Shown piece after piece: positions 1-8,900 of a stretch of DNA of 64,000 nt. This DNA is from Affinibrenneria salicis (GTDB taxonomy: Bacteria > Pseudomonadota > Gammaproteobacteria > Enterobacterales > Enterobacteriaceae): NCBI RefSeq assembly GCF_008710095.1, contig NZ_VYKJ01000003.1, positions 62,001-126,000 on the forward strand, given 5' to 3'. The number at the start of each line of letters is the position of its first letter. Position 1 is the first letter of the stretch. The notes under the pieces are model-generated. The model searched no databases. It saw only the letters and a list, made by a program, of their open reading frames with translations, and was not told the origin of the DNA. A program made the translations under genes and the position numbers.

Positions 1-647
1 TCAATGCGCTGAACCGTCTCGGCGACTCGGCGCTCAGTAACGAAATCGCCGCCGGCTCGCTGTTCTTTATGCTGGGCGGCCTGTACTGGCTGCTGGCGGT
101 GCTGAACCGCCTGCCGGCCGCGCCGGGCAAGGTCCTGCTGATAGCGACCATGCTGACCGGCATGCTGTTCATTTATACCATGTGTCGGGTGTACGCGATT
201 AATACGGTGCCCACCTGGGATAACGGCTATACGGCGTGGCACTTTGTGCTGACCTTGCTGGCAGGCGGTCCGGTGCTGGGCACGCTGCTGCTGAGAATAG
301 CCGGAGTGGAGATCGACCGCGATCTGCGCGGGCTGGCGCTGGTCAGCGTTCTGGCGCTGTTGATCAGTATGGTCGTTAGCCTGATGCAGGCGTCGGGGCT
401 GGCGGCGATCGCCGGCCCGCTGCAACCGGCGTCGGCGCTGGTGCCGTACTACGGCGGCTGGCAGGCGGCCCGTTTGCTGCTGCTGGCGCTGGGGCTGGGC
501 TGCTGGATCTGTCCGCTGTTGCTGAGAAAAACGCCGGCGGTCGGCGCGCTGGCGCTGGCCACGTCGCTGGTGCTCGGCGGCGAATTGATCGGCCGGGCGT
601 TGTTTTACGGGTTGCATATGACGGTGGGCATGGCGATAGCCGGCTGA
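1..647 (+). CDS. dmsC: DmsC-family membrane anchor subunit of a DMSO-reductase-type enzyme (5' partial)
   Basis: The reading frame is open from the window edge and ends at 647, leaving about 214 residues of an integral membrane protein. Very hydrophobic segments alternate with short polar loops, as in the eight-helix DmsC/NrfD-like anchors that take electrons from menaquinol and pass them to DmsB and DmsA. The opening residues resemble the conserved LNRLG-SxLS-E region of DmsC proteins. The next gene, 39 bp downstream on the same strand, encodes the catalytic subunit, which supports the call. The N-terminus and the expected iron-sulfur subunit DmsB lie outside the window. A YnfH-type paralogue is the main alternative. 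Confidence 0.82.
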   Translation, partial: NALNRLGDSALSNEIAAGSLFFMLGGLYWLLAVLNRLPAAPGKVLLIATMLTGMLFIYTMCRVYAINTVPTWDNGYTAWHFVLTLLAGGPVLGTLLLRIAGVEIDRDLRGLALVSVLALLISMVVSLMQASGLAAIAGPLQPASALVPYYGGWQAARLLLLALGLGCWICPLLLRKTPAVGALALATSLVLGGELIGRALFYGLHMTVGMAIAG

Positions 648-686
648 CGCCATGGGCAGGTTCATCCATCAGGATGGAGTAACGTG

Positions 687-3140
687 ATGAGTAAGATTAG
701 CGAGAGTGCGTTGTTATCCGCGCCGATCAGCCGTCGTCGACTGGTGCGCGACGGGTCCGTCATCGGCGCGCTGGCGGCGGCCGGCGGCCTTGCTTTGCCT
801 TTTTCTCTGCGGGCGGCCGACGCGACGGCCGACGGCGCTTCGCCTCAGGCGGAGAAGGTCGTCTGGAGCGCCTGTACCGTCAACTGCGGCAGCCGTTGTC
901 CGCTGCGTATGCACGTCAGCGAGGGGGAAGTGCGCTATGTGGAAACCGACAACCTCGGCGATGACCGCTATGCGGGGATGCACCAGGTGCGCGCCTGTCT
1001 GCGCGGGCGCTCGATGCGCCAGCGCATTTATCACCCGGACCGGCTGAAATACCCGATGAAGCGGGTCGGGCGGCGCGGCGAGGGCGAATTCCAGCGCATT
1101 AGCTGGGATGAAGCGCTGGATACGCTGGCGGCCAGCCTGCGGGATACGGTGGCGAAGTACGGCAACGAAGCCATTTATCTCAACTACGGCACCGGGACGC
1201 TGGGCGGCACGATGACCCGCTCATGGCCGCCGGGGAAAACGCTGATCGCCCGATTGATGAATTGCTACGGCGGCTATCTGAATCACTATGGCGACTACAG
1301 CACCGCGCAAATCGCCATGGGGCTGAACTATACCTACGGCGGCTGGGCCGACGGCAATAGCCCGTCGGACATCGAAAACAGCAAGCTGGTGGTGCTGTTT
1401 GGCAATAATCCCGGCGAAACCCGCATGAGCGGCGGGGGCGATGTCTACTATATGACCGAGGCGCGGCAGAAATCTCAGGCGCGCATGATTATTATTGATC
1501 CGCGCTATACCGACACTGCCGGCGGGCGCGAGGATGAGTGGATCCCGATTCGGCCGGGAACGGATGCGGCGCTGGCGGCGGGCATCGCCTGGGTGCTGAT
1601 TAATGAAAACCTGGTCGACCAGGCTTTTCTGGATACTTACTGTATCGGCTATGACGAAAAAACGTTGCCTGCCGGCGCGCCGGCTAACGGCCACTATAAA
1701 GCTTACATTCTGGGCCAGGGCGATGACGGCACGGCCAAAACGCCGGCCTGGGCGGCCGGCATCACCGGTATTCCGCAGGAGCGCATCATCAGGCTGGCGC
1801 GCGAGATCGGCAGTACCAAACCGGCGTACATCTCGCAGGGCTGGGGGCCGCAGCGCCAGGCCAACGGCGAGCTGACTTCGCGCGCCATCGCCATGTTGCC
1901 GATCCTGACCGGCAACGTCGGGGTTCACGGCGGCAACAGCGGCGCCAGGGAAGGATCTTACGATACGGAATTTGTGCGCATGCCGACGCTGGAGAACCCG
2001 GTCGCCACCAGTATTTCGATGTTTATGTGGACGGATGCGATCGTCAGAGGGCCGGAGATGACCGCGCTGCGCGACGGCGTTCGCGGCAAGGACAAACTGG
2101 ATGTGCCGATCAAGTTCATCTGGAACTATGCCGGCAACTGTCTGGTGAATCAGCACTCGCAGGTGAACCGCACGCACGATATTCTGCAGGACGACAGTCA
2201 GTGCGAAATGATTGTGGTGATCGATAACCACATGACGGCCTCGGCCCGCTATGCCGATATCCTGCTGCCGGACTGCACCGCGTCGGAACAGATGGATTTC
2301 TGCCTTGACGCCTTCTGCGGCAATATGGCCTATGTGATCTTCGCCGATCGCGCGATAGAGCCGCGCTTTGAGTGCCGAACCATTTACGACATGATGGCGG
2401 CGCTGGCCGGCAGGCTGGGGGTGGAAGCGCAGTTTACCGAAGGGCGCACGCAGGAGGAATGGCTGCGTTATCTGTACGCGCAGTCCCGCCAGCTGATGCC
2501 CGAACTGCCGGACTTCGACGCCTTCCGTCGGCAGGGGATGTATAAGGAGCGCGATCCGCAAGGGCACCACGTGGCCTATCGCGCCTTTCGGCAGGATCCC
2601 GGCGCTAATCCGTTGACCACGCCGTCCGGTAAGATCGAGATTTACTCCGCCGAACTGGCGCAGATCGCCGCCACCTGGCAACTGGCGGAGGGGGACGTCA
2701 TCGATCCGCTGCCGGTCTATAGTCCGGGTTTTGAAAGCCGGGCTGATGCGCTGAGCGAGAAATATCCGCTGCAGCTGACCGGTTTTCACTACAAGGCGCG
2801 TACCCACTCCACCTATGGCAATGTTTCCTTACTGAAGGCGGCCTGCCCGCAGGAGCTGTGGATCAACCCGATCGACGCCGCGCGCCGGCAGATTAAGGCG
2901 GGCGATACCGTGCGTATTTTCAACGACCGGGGCGAAGTGATGATCGCCGCCAAAGTGACGCCGCGTATCATGCCCGGCGTGGTGGCGCTGGGCGAGGGCG
3001 CATGGTATGAGCCGGACGATCGGCGGCGCGATCGCGGCGGTTGTATTAACGTGCTGACCACGCAGCGCCCCTCGCCGCTGGCAAAAGGCAATCCTTCGCA
3101 CACTAATCTGGTGGATGTGCAACGCGTGACCGAAGCATAA
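687..3140 (+). CDS. dmsA: Anaerobic dimethyl sulfoxide reductase catalytic subunit A (Mo-bisMGD oxidoreductase)
   Basis: The 817-residue protein matches DmsA in length (about 814) and along its whole sequence. It should reduce DMSO or related S/N-oxides at a molybdopterin guanine dinucleotide cofactor. The N-terminus has a twin-arginine signal (SRRRLV near residue 17, then a hydrophobic stretch and an AxA-like site), so it is exported folded by Tat. A 4Fe-4S site follows, with Cys at about 63, 67, 71 and 104. The conserved Ser in the TMTRSWPP region is the likely Mo ligand. A GTG codon precedes the ATG at 687; I chose the ATG because an AGGATGGAG Shine-Dalgarno region lies about 8 bases upstream. 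It follows the anchor gene rather than preceding it, unlike E. coli dmsABC. YnfE/F-type substrate specificity cannot be excluded. Confidence 0.93.
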   Translation: MSKISESALLSAPISRRRLVRDGSVIGALAAAGGLALPFSLRAADATADGASPQAEKVVWSACTVNCGSRCPLRMHVSEGEVRYVETDNLGDDRYAGMHQVRACLRGRSMRQRIYHPDRLKYPMKRVGRRGEGEFQRISWDEALDTLAASLRDTVAKYGNEAIYLNYGTGTLGGTMTRSWPPGKTLIARLMNCYGGYLNHYGDYSTAQIAMGLNYTYGGWADGNSPSDIENSKLVVLFGNNPGETRMSGGGDVYYMTEARQKSQARMIIIDPRYTDTAGGREDEWIPIRPGTDAALAAGIAWVLINENLVDQAFLDTYCIGYDEKTLPAGAPANGHYKAYILGQGDDGTAKTPAWAAGITGIPQERIIRLAREIGSTKPAYISQGWGPQRQANGELTSRAIAMLPILTGNVGVHGGNSGAREGSYDTEFVRMPTLENPVATSISMFMWTDAIVRGPEMTALRDGVRGKDKLDVPIKFIWNYAGNCLVNQHSQVNRTHDILQDDSQCEMIVVIDNHMTASARYADILLPDCTASEQMDFCLDAFCGNMAYVIFADRAIEPRFECRTIYDMMAALAGRLGVEAQFTEGRTQEEWLRYLYAQSRQLMPELPDFDAFRRQGMYKERDPQGHHVAYRAFRQDPGANPLTTPSGKIEIYSAELAQIAATWQLAEGDVIDPLPVYSPGFESRADALSEKYPLQLTGFHYKARTHSTYGNVSLLKAACPQELWINPIDAARRQIKAGDTVRIFNDRGEVMIAAKVTPRIMPGVVALGEGAWYEPDDRRRDRGGCINVLTTQRPSPLAKGNPSHTNLVDVQRVTEA

Positions 3141-3175
3141 CGGGCGGCGGCGTTGACGCACGGCGCGATAATCAA

Positions 3176-3197
3176 GAGCCGGACGAAACGCCGGCTC
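3176..3197 (+). repeat. Intercistronic hairpin between dmsA and dmsD
   Basis: GAGCCGG and CCGGCTC form a 7-bp perfect stem around an 8-base loop, 35 bases after the dmsA stop and shortly before the dmsD ribosome binding site. There is no U-tract. It could stabilise the upstream mRNA or lower dmsD expression; this is inference. Confidence 0.4.
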
Positions 3198-3215
3198 AGG
3201 ACAGAGGGCAGGGAT

Positions 3216-3830
3216 ATGAATGACGATACGATCGCTCAGACCGGGCGAATGCTGGGGGCGCTGCTGTACTATGCGCCGGACGATGAACGCAATGCGGCGA
3301 TTTTGTCGCAGTTGCGCCAGCACGGGCGCGAACTGACGTGGCCCTGCGGCCGGTGCGAGGCGAGCGCCGCCGCGCTCGGTCAGATGGTGAGCGGCCTGGC
3401 CGGCGAGCATCGGCGGGCGCTAAAGCAGGACTGGCAGCGGTTGTTTATCGGCCCCGATCGCTTGCCCGCGCCGCCGTGGGGATCGGTGTATCTTGACCGG
3501 GAGAGCGTGCTGTTCGGCGACTCGACGCTGGCGCTGCGCCAGTGGCTGCGTCAGCGCGGCATCGCGCCGCAGCTGGAACGCCGCGAGCCGGAAGATCATA
3601 TCGGTTTGATGCTGATGCTGGCGGCCTGGACTGCGGAAAATCAGCCGGCCTGGCTCGATGAACTGCTGGCCGAGCATCTGCTTCCCTGGGCGATGCGCTA
3701 TCTCGAATTGCTGGAGCCGGGCGCGCGGCATCCGTTCTATCTCGGCCTTGCCAGGCTGGCGCGCATCAGCCTGAACGACTGGCGCGAGGCGCGCCGGATT
3801 ACGGTGGCGAAGAAGGCTATTTTTTACTGA
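3216..3830 (+). CDS. dmsD: Tat proofreading chaperone DmsD (TorD/DmsD family)
   Basis: At 204 residues it equals the length of E. coli DmsD. Diagnostic blocks are present: WQRLFIGP near residue 70, [20 protein letters not shown] after it, and the EPEDHIG motif near residue 125 that in this family helps bind the twin-arginine leader. The protein should act in the cytoplasm, holding the DmsA precursor until its molybdenum cofactor is inserted. The ATG at 3216 is chosen because the homology begins there and a GGCAGGGA region lies just upstream; a longer frame from 3153 has no family similarity. In E. coli dmsD is in the ynf operon, whereas here it is beside its client gene. Confidence 0.93.
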   Translation: MNDDTIAQTGRMLGALLYYAPDDERNAAILSQLRQHGRELTWPCGRCEASAAALGQMVSGLAGEHRRALKQDWQRLFIGPDRLPAPPWGSVYLDRESVLFGDSTLALRQWLRQRGIAPQLERREPEDHIGLMLMLAAWTAENQPAWLDELLAEHLLPWAMRYLELLEPGARHPFYLGLARLARISLNDWREARRITVAKKAIFY

Positions 3831-3893
3831 TCTCAGGCGCCGGATAGGCAAAAAATGCTGTGCTTTCAGGGGCCGATTGACATTTCTTTGCGC

Positions 3894-3910
3894 GGTGGCA
3901 TCATGCCACC
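3894..3910 (+). terminator. Hairpin after the dms genes, possible terminator
   Basis: GGTGGCA and TGCCACC form a perfect 7-bp stem with a three-base loop, followed by ACTTTTCCC. It sits 64 bases after dmsD and 36 bases before ycaD. The short T-run makes it a weak terminator candidate. Confidence 0.4.
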
Positions 3911-3945
3911 ACTTTTCCCTTCGTAGCCTGGTTATCCACCGTATC

Positions 3946-5097
3946 ATGGTTGCTTCTTATTCGCGTCCGGTGCTGTTATTGCTGTCCGGACTGTTGTTGT
4001 TGACGATCGCCATTTCTGTATTAAATACTCTGGTTCCCCTCTGGCTTAATGACCAGCAGCTGCCCGTCTGGCAGGTGGGACTGGTGGGTTCATCGTGGTT
4101 TGGCGGTAACCTGGTGGGTACTCTGCTGGCCGGCAGAATCATCCGGCAATACGGCTTTAATATTAGCTACTATAGCGCCGCGTTAATCTTCGCGCTGGCC
4201 AGCGGCGCGCTGGCGCTGTCCGGCGACATCTGGAGCTGGATGTTCTGGCGCTTTGTCGCCGGGATCGGCTGCGCGCTGATCTGGGTGATGGTGGAAAGCG
4301 CGCTGCTGTGCAGCGGCCACGTGACCCACCGCGGGCAACTGCTGGCCGCCTATATGGTCTCCTACTATCTCGGCAGCGTGCTGGGTCAGTTGCTGCTGAG
4401 CGTGTTGCCGGCGACGCTGTTCAGCGTGCTGCCCCTGATCACCATGCTGGTGGTGTTGGCGATGCTGCCGCTGTGTTTCGCGCGTTTTCCTCCTCCGCCG
4501 CAGCCGGATCACCACATCAGCCTGATGGCGATGTTTCGGTATCGCGAAGCGCGGATGGGCATCCAGGGCTGTATCATCTCGGGCATTATTCTGGGGTCGC
4601 TGTACGGCTTAATGCCGGTCTACCTGTCGCATCAGGGCATGAACGGCGGTCAGGTCGGCTACTGGATGGCGCTGCTGATCAGCGCCGGTATCGTCGGTCA
4701 GTGGCCGGTGGGGCGGCTGGCCGATCGCTACGGCCGTTTGCTGGTGCTGCGCGTGCTGGTGTTTGTGGTTATTATCGGCTGCGTGGCGATGCTCGGTATT
4801 AGTCGCTATGCGCTGGCGCCCTCGCTGTTCGTGCTCGGCGCGGCGGGCTTTACCCTTTATCCGGTCGCCATGTCGTGGGCCTGCGAAAAAGTGCGTCACG
4901 GCGAACTGGTGGCGATGAACCAGACGCTATTGTTGAGCTACACGGTCGGCAGTCTGTGCGGGCCGCTGGTCGCCGCCATGCTGATGCAGAGATATTCGGA
5001 TAATCTGTTGTTTATCATGATCGCCGCGATGGCCTTCGCTTATCTGCTGGCGCTGCTGAAAAAAGCCGATCATCATCACGCGCTGCCGGCCGCCTGA
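3946..5097 (+). CDS. ycaD: Uncharacterised MFS transporter YcaD
   Basis: This 383-residue protein has the hydrophobic profile of a 12-helix major facilitator and follows E. coli YcaD (382 residues) throughout. Shared blocks include the N-terminal [14 protein letters not shown], the NTLVPLWL segment and [10 protein letters not shown] between helices 8 and 9, the classic MFS loop motif. It belongs to the inner membrane; the substrate is unknown in the family as far as I know. The start at 3946 matches the family N-terminus and drops a 23-residue in-frame extension with no similarity. In E. coli ycaD also lies between dms and pfl genes, so this is conserved synteny. Confidence 0.93.
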   Translation: MVASYSRPVLLLLSGLLLLTIAISVLNTLVPLWLNDQQLPVWQVGLVGSSWFGGNLVGTLLAGRIIRQYGFNISYYSAALIFALASGALALSGDIWSWMFWRFVAGIGCALIWVMVESALLCSGHVTHRGQLLAAYMVSYYLGSVLGQLLLSVLPATLFSVLPLITMLVVLAMLPLCFARFPPPPQPDHHISLMAMFRYREARMGIQGCIISGIILGSLYGLMPVYLSHQGMNGGQVGYWMALLISAGIVGQWPVGRLADRYGRLLVLRVLVFVVIIGCVAMLGISRYALAPSLFVLGAAGFTLYPVAMSWACEKVRHGELVAMNQTLLLSYTVGSLCGPLVAAMLMQRYSDNLLFIMIAAMAFAYLLALLKKADHHHALPAA

Positions 5098-5137
5098 GGC
5101 AGATAGCGGCCCTGCGCGGCTAACGCCGGCGACGCCG

Positions 5138-5527
5138 CTACGATTCATCCGGCGCGGCGGCACCGTCGTTCCGGGCGATGGCCTGCGCGGCGTAGAGCCG
5201 CACAAATTCGCGCGCGTCGGCCAGGCTGGCGGGATAGGCCACCTTGCAGTAGCCGCCACCTTCGCTCAGTCGGTAAACCGACTGAAAAAAGAAACCGTGC
5301 TCAACCAGATACTGCACTTTTTTCCACTGCCGGATATCCGAGCGGGCAGGGGTGGCGAACTTGCGCGACAGCCCGGTCATCGCGCCGCCGCACTGCGGAC
5401 AGCGCCGCGCAGCGACGGCGGGCGGTTTACGGTAAGCCTTGCGGCAGATGAAACAGACGTGGGGCAGCAGCCAGCGCTGCGTCTGTCGTTGCCTGGCGAA
5501 ATAAGAGTGGTGTCTGAATCTTTTCAT
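5138..5527 (-). CDS. Small zinc-ribbon-like hypothetical protein
   Basis: A 129-residue basic protein that I do not recognise by name. Two CxxC pairs, at residues 25/28 and 43/46, are spaced like a zinc ribbon (CFIC then CPQC), and the first 40 residues are rich in Arg and His. The rest has no obvious membrane segment. It faces ycaD tail to tail, 40 bases apart, and lies downstream of another small hypothetical gene on its own strand. Coding appears real because of the paired cysteines and the normal GC-rich third positions. Any nucleic-acid-binding role is only suggested by the fold type. Confidence 0.7.
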   Translation of the reverse strand: MKRFRHHSYFARQRQTQRWLLPHVCFICRKAYRKPPAVAARRCPQCGGAMTGLSRKFATPARSDIRQWKKVQYLVEHGFFFQSVYRLSEGGGYCKVAYPASLADAREFVRLYAAQAIARNDGAAAPDES

Positions 5528-5641
5528 GGCGCGGATTGGTTAACTAAAAACAGGGATTATACAGTGCCGGAGCGCGCCATAGGGGGCGGCATCCGATATT
5601 TCCCCGCCGCCCGCGCCGCGCTGACCAATGACGGGCGCCGT

Positions 5642-6052
5642 TCAGATACGATCCTCATTCTGCCGATATTGATGCAGCAGCCTGACAGGAAAACCGATGG
5701 CGTCCACCAGACGGGCGAAAAACGTCTGGGTTTCCGTCAAATCCTGATCGGCGTTGAATTCACGAAAGGGTTTGGTAAACAGCGTCCAGCCGCATTCCGG
5801 CGCCTGACTGAACCTGATTCGGCCGATTTTGTCGTAATTCGGCATGACGTCAAATAACCAGCCCGGCTCCTGCTTCAAAAACTGGCTGTAATAGTGGTCG
5901 ATCTCAAAGGGTTTATCCGCCGGTCGGATCGCGCGATCCGGCCATTTATACATTTTCCTGAAACCGCATTCCTGCACCAGAAAATGATTAATATTCTTCA
6001 CAATCTTTTTTTCGTCTGACAGCGCGCAGACAATACCGTAATCAATCCACAT
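5642..6052 (-). CDS. Hypothetical protein, 136 residues
   Basis: I do not recognise this gene. It encodes a soluble protein rich in aromatic and charged residues (for example WLFDVMPNYDKIGRIRF near the middle), with no signal peptide or membrane segment. The look resembles small cytoplasmic proteins of the SMI1/immunity or unknown-DUF kind, but I see no diagnostic motif. It lies between the zinc-ribbon gene and the CdaR-type regulator on the same strand, with gaps of about 115 and 102 bases, so co-transcription is possible but not shown. Its base composition is slightly more AT-rich than its neighbours, a mild hint of separate origin. Confidence 0.65.
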   Translation of the reverse strand: MWIDYGIVCALSDEKKIVKNINHFLVQECGFRKMYKWPDRAIRPADKPFEIDHYYSQFLKQEPGWLFDVMPNYDKIGRIRFSQAPECGWTLFTKPFREFNADQDLTETQTFFARLVDAIGFPVRLLHQYRQNEDRI

Positions 6053-6154
6053 CGTCTATTCCCGCTCAAGCCCGTTGCTTGCGCCGGCGAAGTCCGCCGT
6101 GCGCCCAGAGGAAACAGTATGCCACAGCGGGCGCGGGTGTGCCGCCTGTCCGTC

Positions 6155-7318
6155 CTAGCTGAGCGTATCTATCCATTCGCTCTGGCGCGGGCACTGGCGG
6201 CGATAGCAGTGTACCGATACCGATAGCTGCACCAGATCGGTAAACACCATGGGATCCAGATGAAGCTGTTTTTTAATCTGCTGCAGCCGGTAGGCGAGGG
6301 TATTACGGTGGATGCCCAACTGTTGGGACGTTTTGCCCGCTTCTCCGTTATTGGCGATAAAACAATCCAGCGTGTCCAGCAGCACTTCTCCGGAGTCATG
6401 CGCCAGTAGCTGACGTACGTTGTTATTGAAGAACGTAAACATGTAACTATTCTCCAGCACGCGGAACAGGCAGAGCACCGCCATTTCACGAAAATAGTAA
6501 ATCTGGCGTTGCGGCTGAACCCGCCGGCCCACTTCGATCACCGAACGGGCGAACTGGATGGCTTCGCGAATATCCGGCGCGCTGCCGGCCGTTACGCCGA
6601 CGCCGATATGGTAATGGCTGATCTGGTTGCTCAGGATAAAACCGATATGCTCCAGCAACGCCTCCTGTTCCCCTTTCACTGAACACAGCAGCAGAACCTC
6701 ATGACTGCCCAGCAGGATCACCTCGCTGACGGCGGACAGCTGCGAAAATTCGCGCAGCAGCGTACCGAGTACATCGCTGAGATGCTGTTGCGCGACTTCG
6801 ATCGCCACCACCACCGGAACGAGCGGCGTGTGTAAGGCAAACCCCAGATCTTCCAGACGCCGCAACGTTTCCTGTCCGGCGTTGCGCCCGGCGTGTTCAA
6901 GATACTGGCTGAACAGCGTATCGCGCAGGCGCTGGCGCCAGTTCACTTCGCGCATCTCCAGCGCCTGTCGCACCAATAATTCCGCCGTCAGAATGGCCAG
7001 CTCGGCATAGCGGCTGATAACCGCAGGATCGCCGCTAATACCGATCACCATCGCCACTTTGTCATCGACCAGAATGGGGTGATTGATGCCGGGATGAACG
7101 TTTTTAAAGCGCGCCGCCTCGGCGGCATTGTGGATGTTGATTCGCTTGCCGCTGCGAATCACTTCGCGGGCGATTTCGTGCTGTTCGCCGACCCGGTACG
7201 GTTCGCCGGAGGCGATGATCTGGCCGTGATGATCGATAACGTTCACATTGTGATGAATGATCGCCATGGCCCGCGAGACGATTTCATTTGCCAGAGCCGT
7301 TGTTATGACCATACTCAT
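6155..7318 (-). CDS. CdaR/PucR-type transcriptional regulator
   Basis: The 387-residue protein has the two-part layout of carbohydrate diacid regulators. An N-terminal sugar-diacid recognition domain (about 1-140) carries blocks such as VNVIDHHGQIIASG and INHPILVDDKVAMVIGISG. A C-terminal PucR-type helix-turn-helix (about 320-375) carries IHRNTLAYRLQQIKKQ. E. coli CdaR activates glycerate/glucarate genes with such a protein. Here the neighbours are an MFS transporter, a lactonase and CoA genes, so it probably controls those in response to a small acid. A GGGCGGA sequence fits the internal ATG at 7312 slightly better than the ATG at 7318. True CdaR orthology is not claimed. Confidence 0.88.
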   Translation of the reverse strand: MSMVITTALANEIVSRAMAIIHHNVNVIDHHGQIIASGEPYRVGEQHEIAREVIRSGKRINIHNAAEAARFKNVHPGINHPILVDDKVAMVIGISGDPAVISRYAELAILTAELLVRQALEMREVNWRQRLRDTLFSQYLEHAGRNAGQETLRRLEDLGFALHTPLVPVVVAIEVAQQHLSDVLGTLLREFSQLSAVSEVILLGSHEVLLLCSVKGEQEALLEHIGFILSNQISHYHIGVGVTAGSAPDIREAIQFARSVIEVGRRVQPQRQIYYFREMAVLCLFRVLENSYMFTFFNNNVRQLLAHDSGEVLLDTLDCFIANNGEAGKTSQQLGIHRNTLAYRLQQIKKQLHLDPMVFTDLVQLSVSVHCYRRQCPRQSEWIDTLS

Positions 7319-7445
7319 TTCCGCCCATTATCGTGGATAAGTTGAATACGCGGCGGCGGCGCACGGCAAGCGTGGCCGGCCATAAAAGCGCAGCGCGCGT
7401 TCGCCGCCCCGTTCTTCCCGTCCGTCGCGGGCAGCCTGGCCGGCA

Positions 7446-8789
7446 TCAGATCTTCGCGGTCAGCGCCGGCGTTTTGTCTTTCGTCATCAGCTGCAGCAAT
7501 ACCCCCAACAGCGCGCAGCCGGCCATGGTGAAAAAGGTAAACACGTAACCGGCGGCGCTTTCCCATCCTCCGCCCAGCTGAATCAGCCAGCCCATCAGCA
7601 GCGGCGAGATGCCGCCGCCAATAAACATGGCGGTAGTAATGATGCCGTTCGCGGTGGAGGTGGCGCTCTCTTCGGCTGAATCCGACGCCATCGCGTAGTA
7701 GATGGGCCAGACGGCGTTGGCGACCAGACCGAAGAATAGCTGGATGGCGATCAGGCGCGGCATATCGGTGGCGAAATAGAACAGCGCGATACCGATGCTC
7801 ATCCATAGTCCGCAGATAATCAGGGTGCGTTTGCGTCCCAGACTGTCGGAAAGCCAGGGCCAGATCACCTGACCCAGCGTGCCAGTCAGAGTAAAGATAA
7901 TACTTAATCCGGCGGAGGCGGCCAGCGACAGGCCGGAAACGTGATACAGATAGGGCGGCAGCACGACGTTAATGCCCATGTAAACGATTTGCGTAAGCAG
8001 AGTGTTCCCCGCCGTCAGGGAGATATTGCGGTTGCGCAGCGTTCGGACGAAGGTGGCGAAGCCATCGCCTTTATTTACCTGGTTACTTTCGTGCTGCGCC
8101 GGGCGGGTCATACCCTGAGCGTCAATATGCCGATACAGGGCATTGATGCGGCGCGCGCTGGAGTACCTGGCCCAAAACAGCATCAAAGGAATGGCGACGA
8201 TTAGCGGCAGCAGGAAACAGTAGCGCCAGTTTCCTTCGCCGTAAGAGGTGAGCACCGCGCTGGCGACGACGCCGCTCAGCAGCGCGCCGATCGGGTAGCC
8301 GGTGTGATGGACGCCCAACGCGAAGCCGCGTTTCTCTTTTGGCCACCATTCGGCGGTATTGCTGACGCCGACCGGCTCGCCCCAGCCGGCGCCCAGATTG
8401 ACGCCCACGCGCAACAGAATGAACGTCGTCAGGCCGTGGCTAATCGCTTTGAGGCCGGAAATAAACGACAGCGCGGTGTAACCGAGCACCAGCGGCACCT
8501 GAAAGCGCGCCCGTTTCCAGCCGGAACCGTAGCGGTCGCTCCATATGGAACCGGGAATATCCAGTATCGCCAGCGCCACCATAATAATCGCCACCATATT
8601 GCCCCACTGTTCCGGCGACAGGGAAAATTCGCGGGAAATCACCGGCCCGAGACGCAGAATCATCTCGCGATCGTAGGCGTTCAGTACCCAGATTAGCCAG
8701 CACACCAGCAGGGAAATCCAGGAGTAACGGTGGATGGTGCGCCGCTTGCCGGGCCGGGGAGCCGCGGGTTGATTAGTCATGTTTGTCAT
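7446..8789 (-). CDS. MFS transporter, distal member of the catabolic cluster
   Basis: A 447-residue protein with the hydrophobic pattern of 12 membrane helices. It has an MFS loop (DIPGSIWSDRYGSGWKRAR) after helix 2 and a second half starting after a charged central loop near residue 230. The first helix contains NAYDREMILRLGP, resembling the anion:cation symporter branch, which imports organic acids, but assignment within MFS is uncertain. GGAG lies 8 bases before the ATG at 8789. It follows the SMP-30 gene by 111 bases on the same strand and precedes the CdaR-type regulator, so uptake of the cluster substrate is the natural inference. Confidence 0.85.
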   Translation of the reverse strand: MTNMTNQPAAPRPGKRRTIHRYSWISLLVCWLIWVLNAYDREMILRLGPVISREFSLSPEQWGNMVAIIMVALAILDIPGSIWSDRYGSGWKRARFQVPLVLGYTALSFISGLKAISHGLTTFILLRVGVNLGAGWGEPVGVSNTAEWWPKEKRGFALGVHHTGYPIGALLSGVVASAVLTSYGEGNWRYCFLLPLIVAIPLMLFWARYSSARRINALYRHIDAQGMTRPAQHESNQVNKGDGFATFVRTLRNRNISLTAGNTLLTQIVYMGINVVLPPYLYHVSGLSLAASAGLSIIFTLTGTLGQVIWPWLSDSLGRKRTLIICGLWMSIGIALFYFATDMPRLIAIQLFFGLVANAVWPIYYAMASDSAEESATSTANGIITTAMFIGGGISPLLMGWLIQLGGGWESAAGYVFTFFTMAGCALLGVLLQLMTKDKTPALTAKI

Positions 8790-8861
8790 GAGATATGCTC
8801 CGCGGATTCCCTCCGCCGGCTGGCGGAAAGGGGCGCCGCTGTTGTCAGGGTCAGAGTGAAC

Positions 8862-8880
8862 CGCTCGCCTGTCGCGAGCG
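8862..8880 (-). repeat. Hairpin between the lactonase and MFS genes
   Basis: CGCTCGC and GCGAGCG form a 7-bp stem with a five-base loop, 20 bases past the lactonase stop and with no U-tract. It may protect or attenuate the polycistronic message. Confidence 0.35.
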
Positions 8881-8900
8881 TCCGGCGGGTGAACCGCGCC

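Noticed and set aside
1221..2807. 528-codon frame antisense to dmsA
   Set aside because: dmsA shows all expected motifs on the plus strand; the antisense translation is Arg/His-rich without domains.
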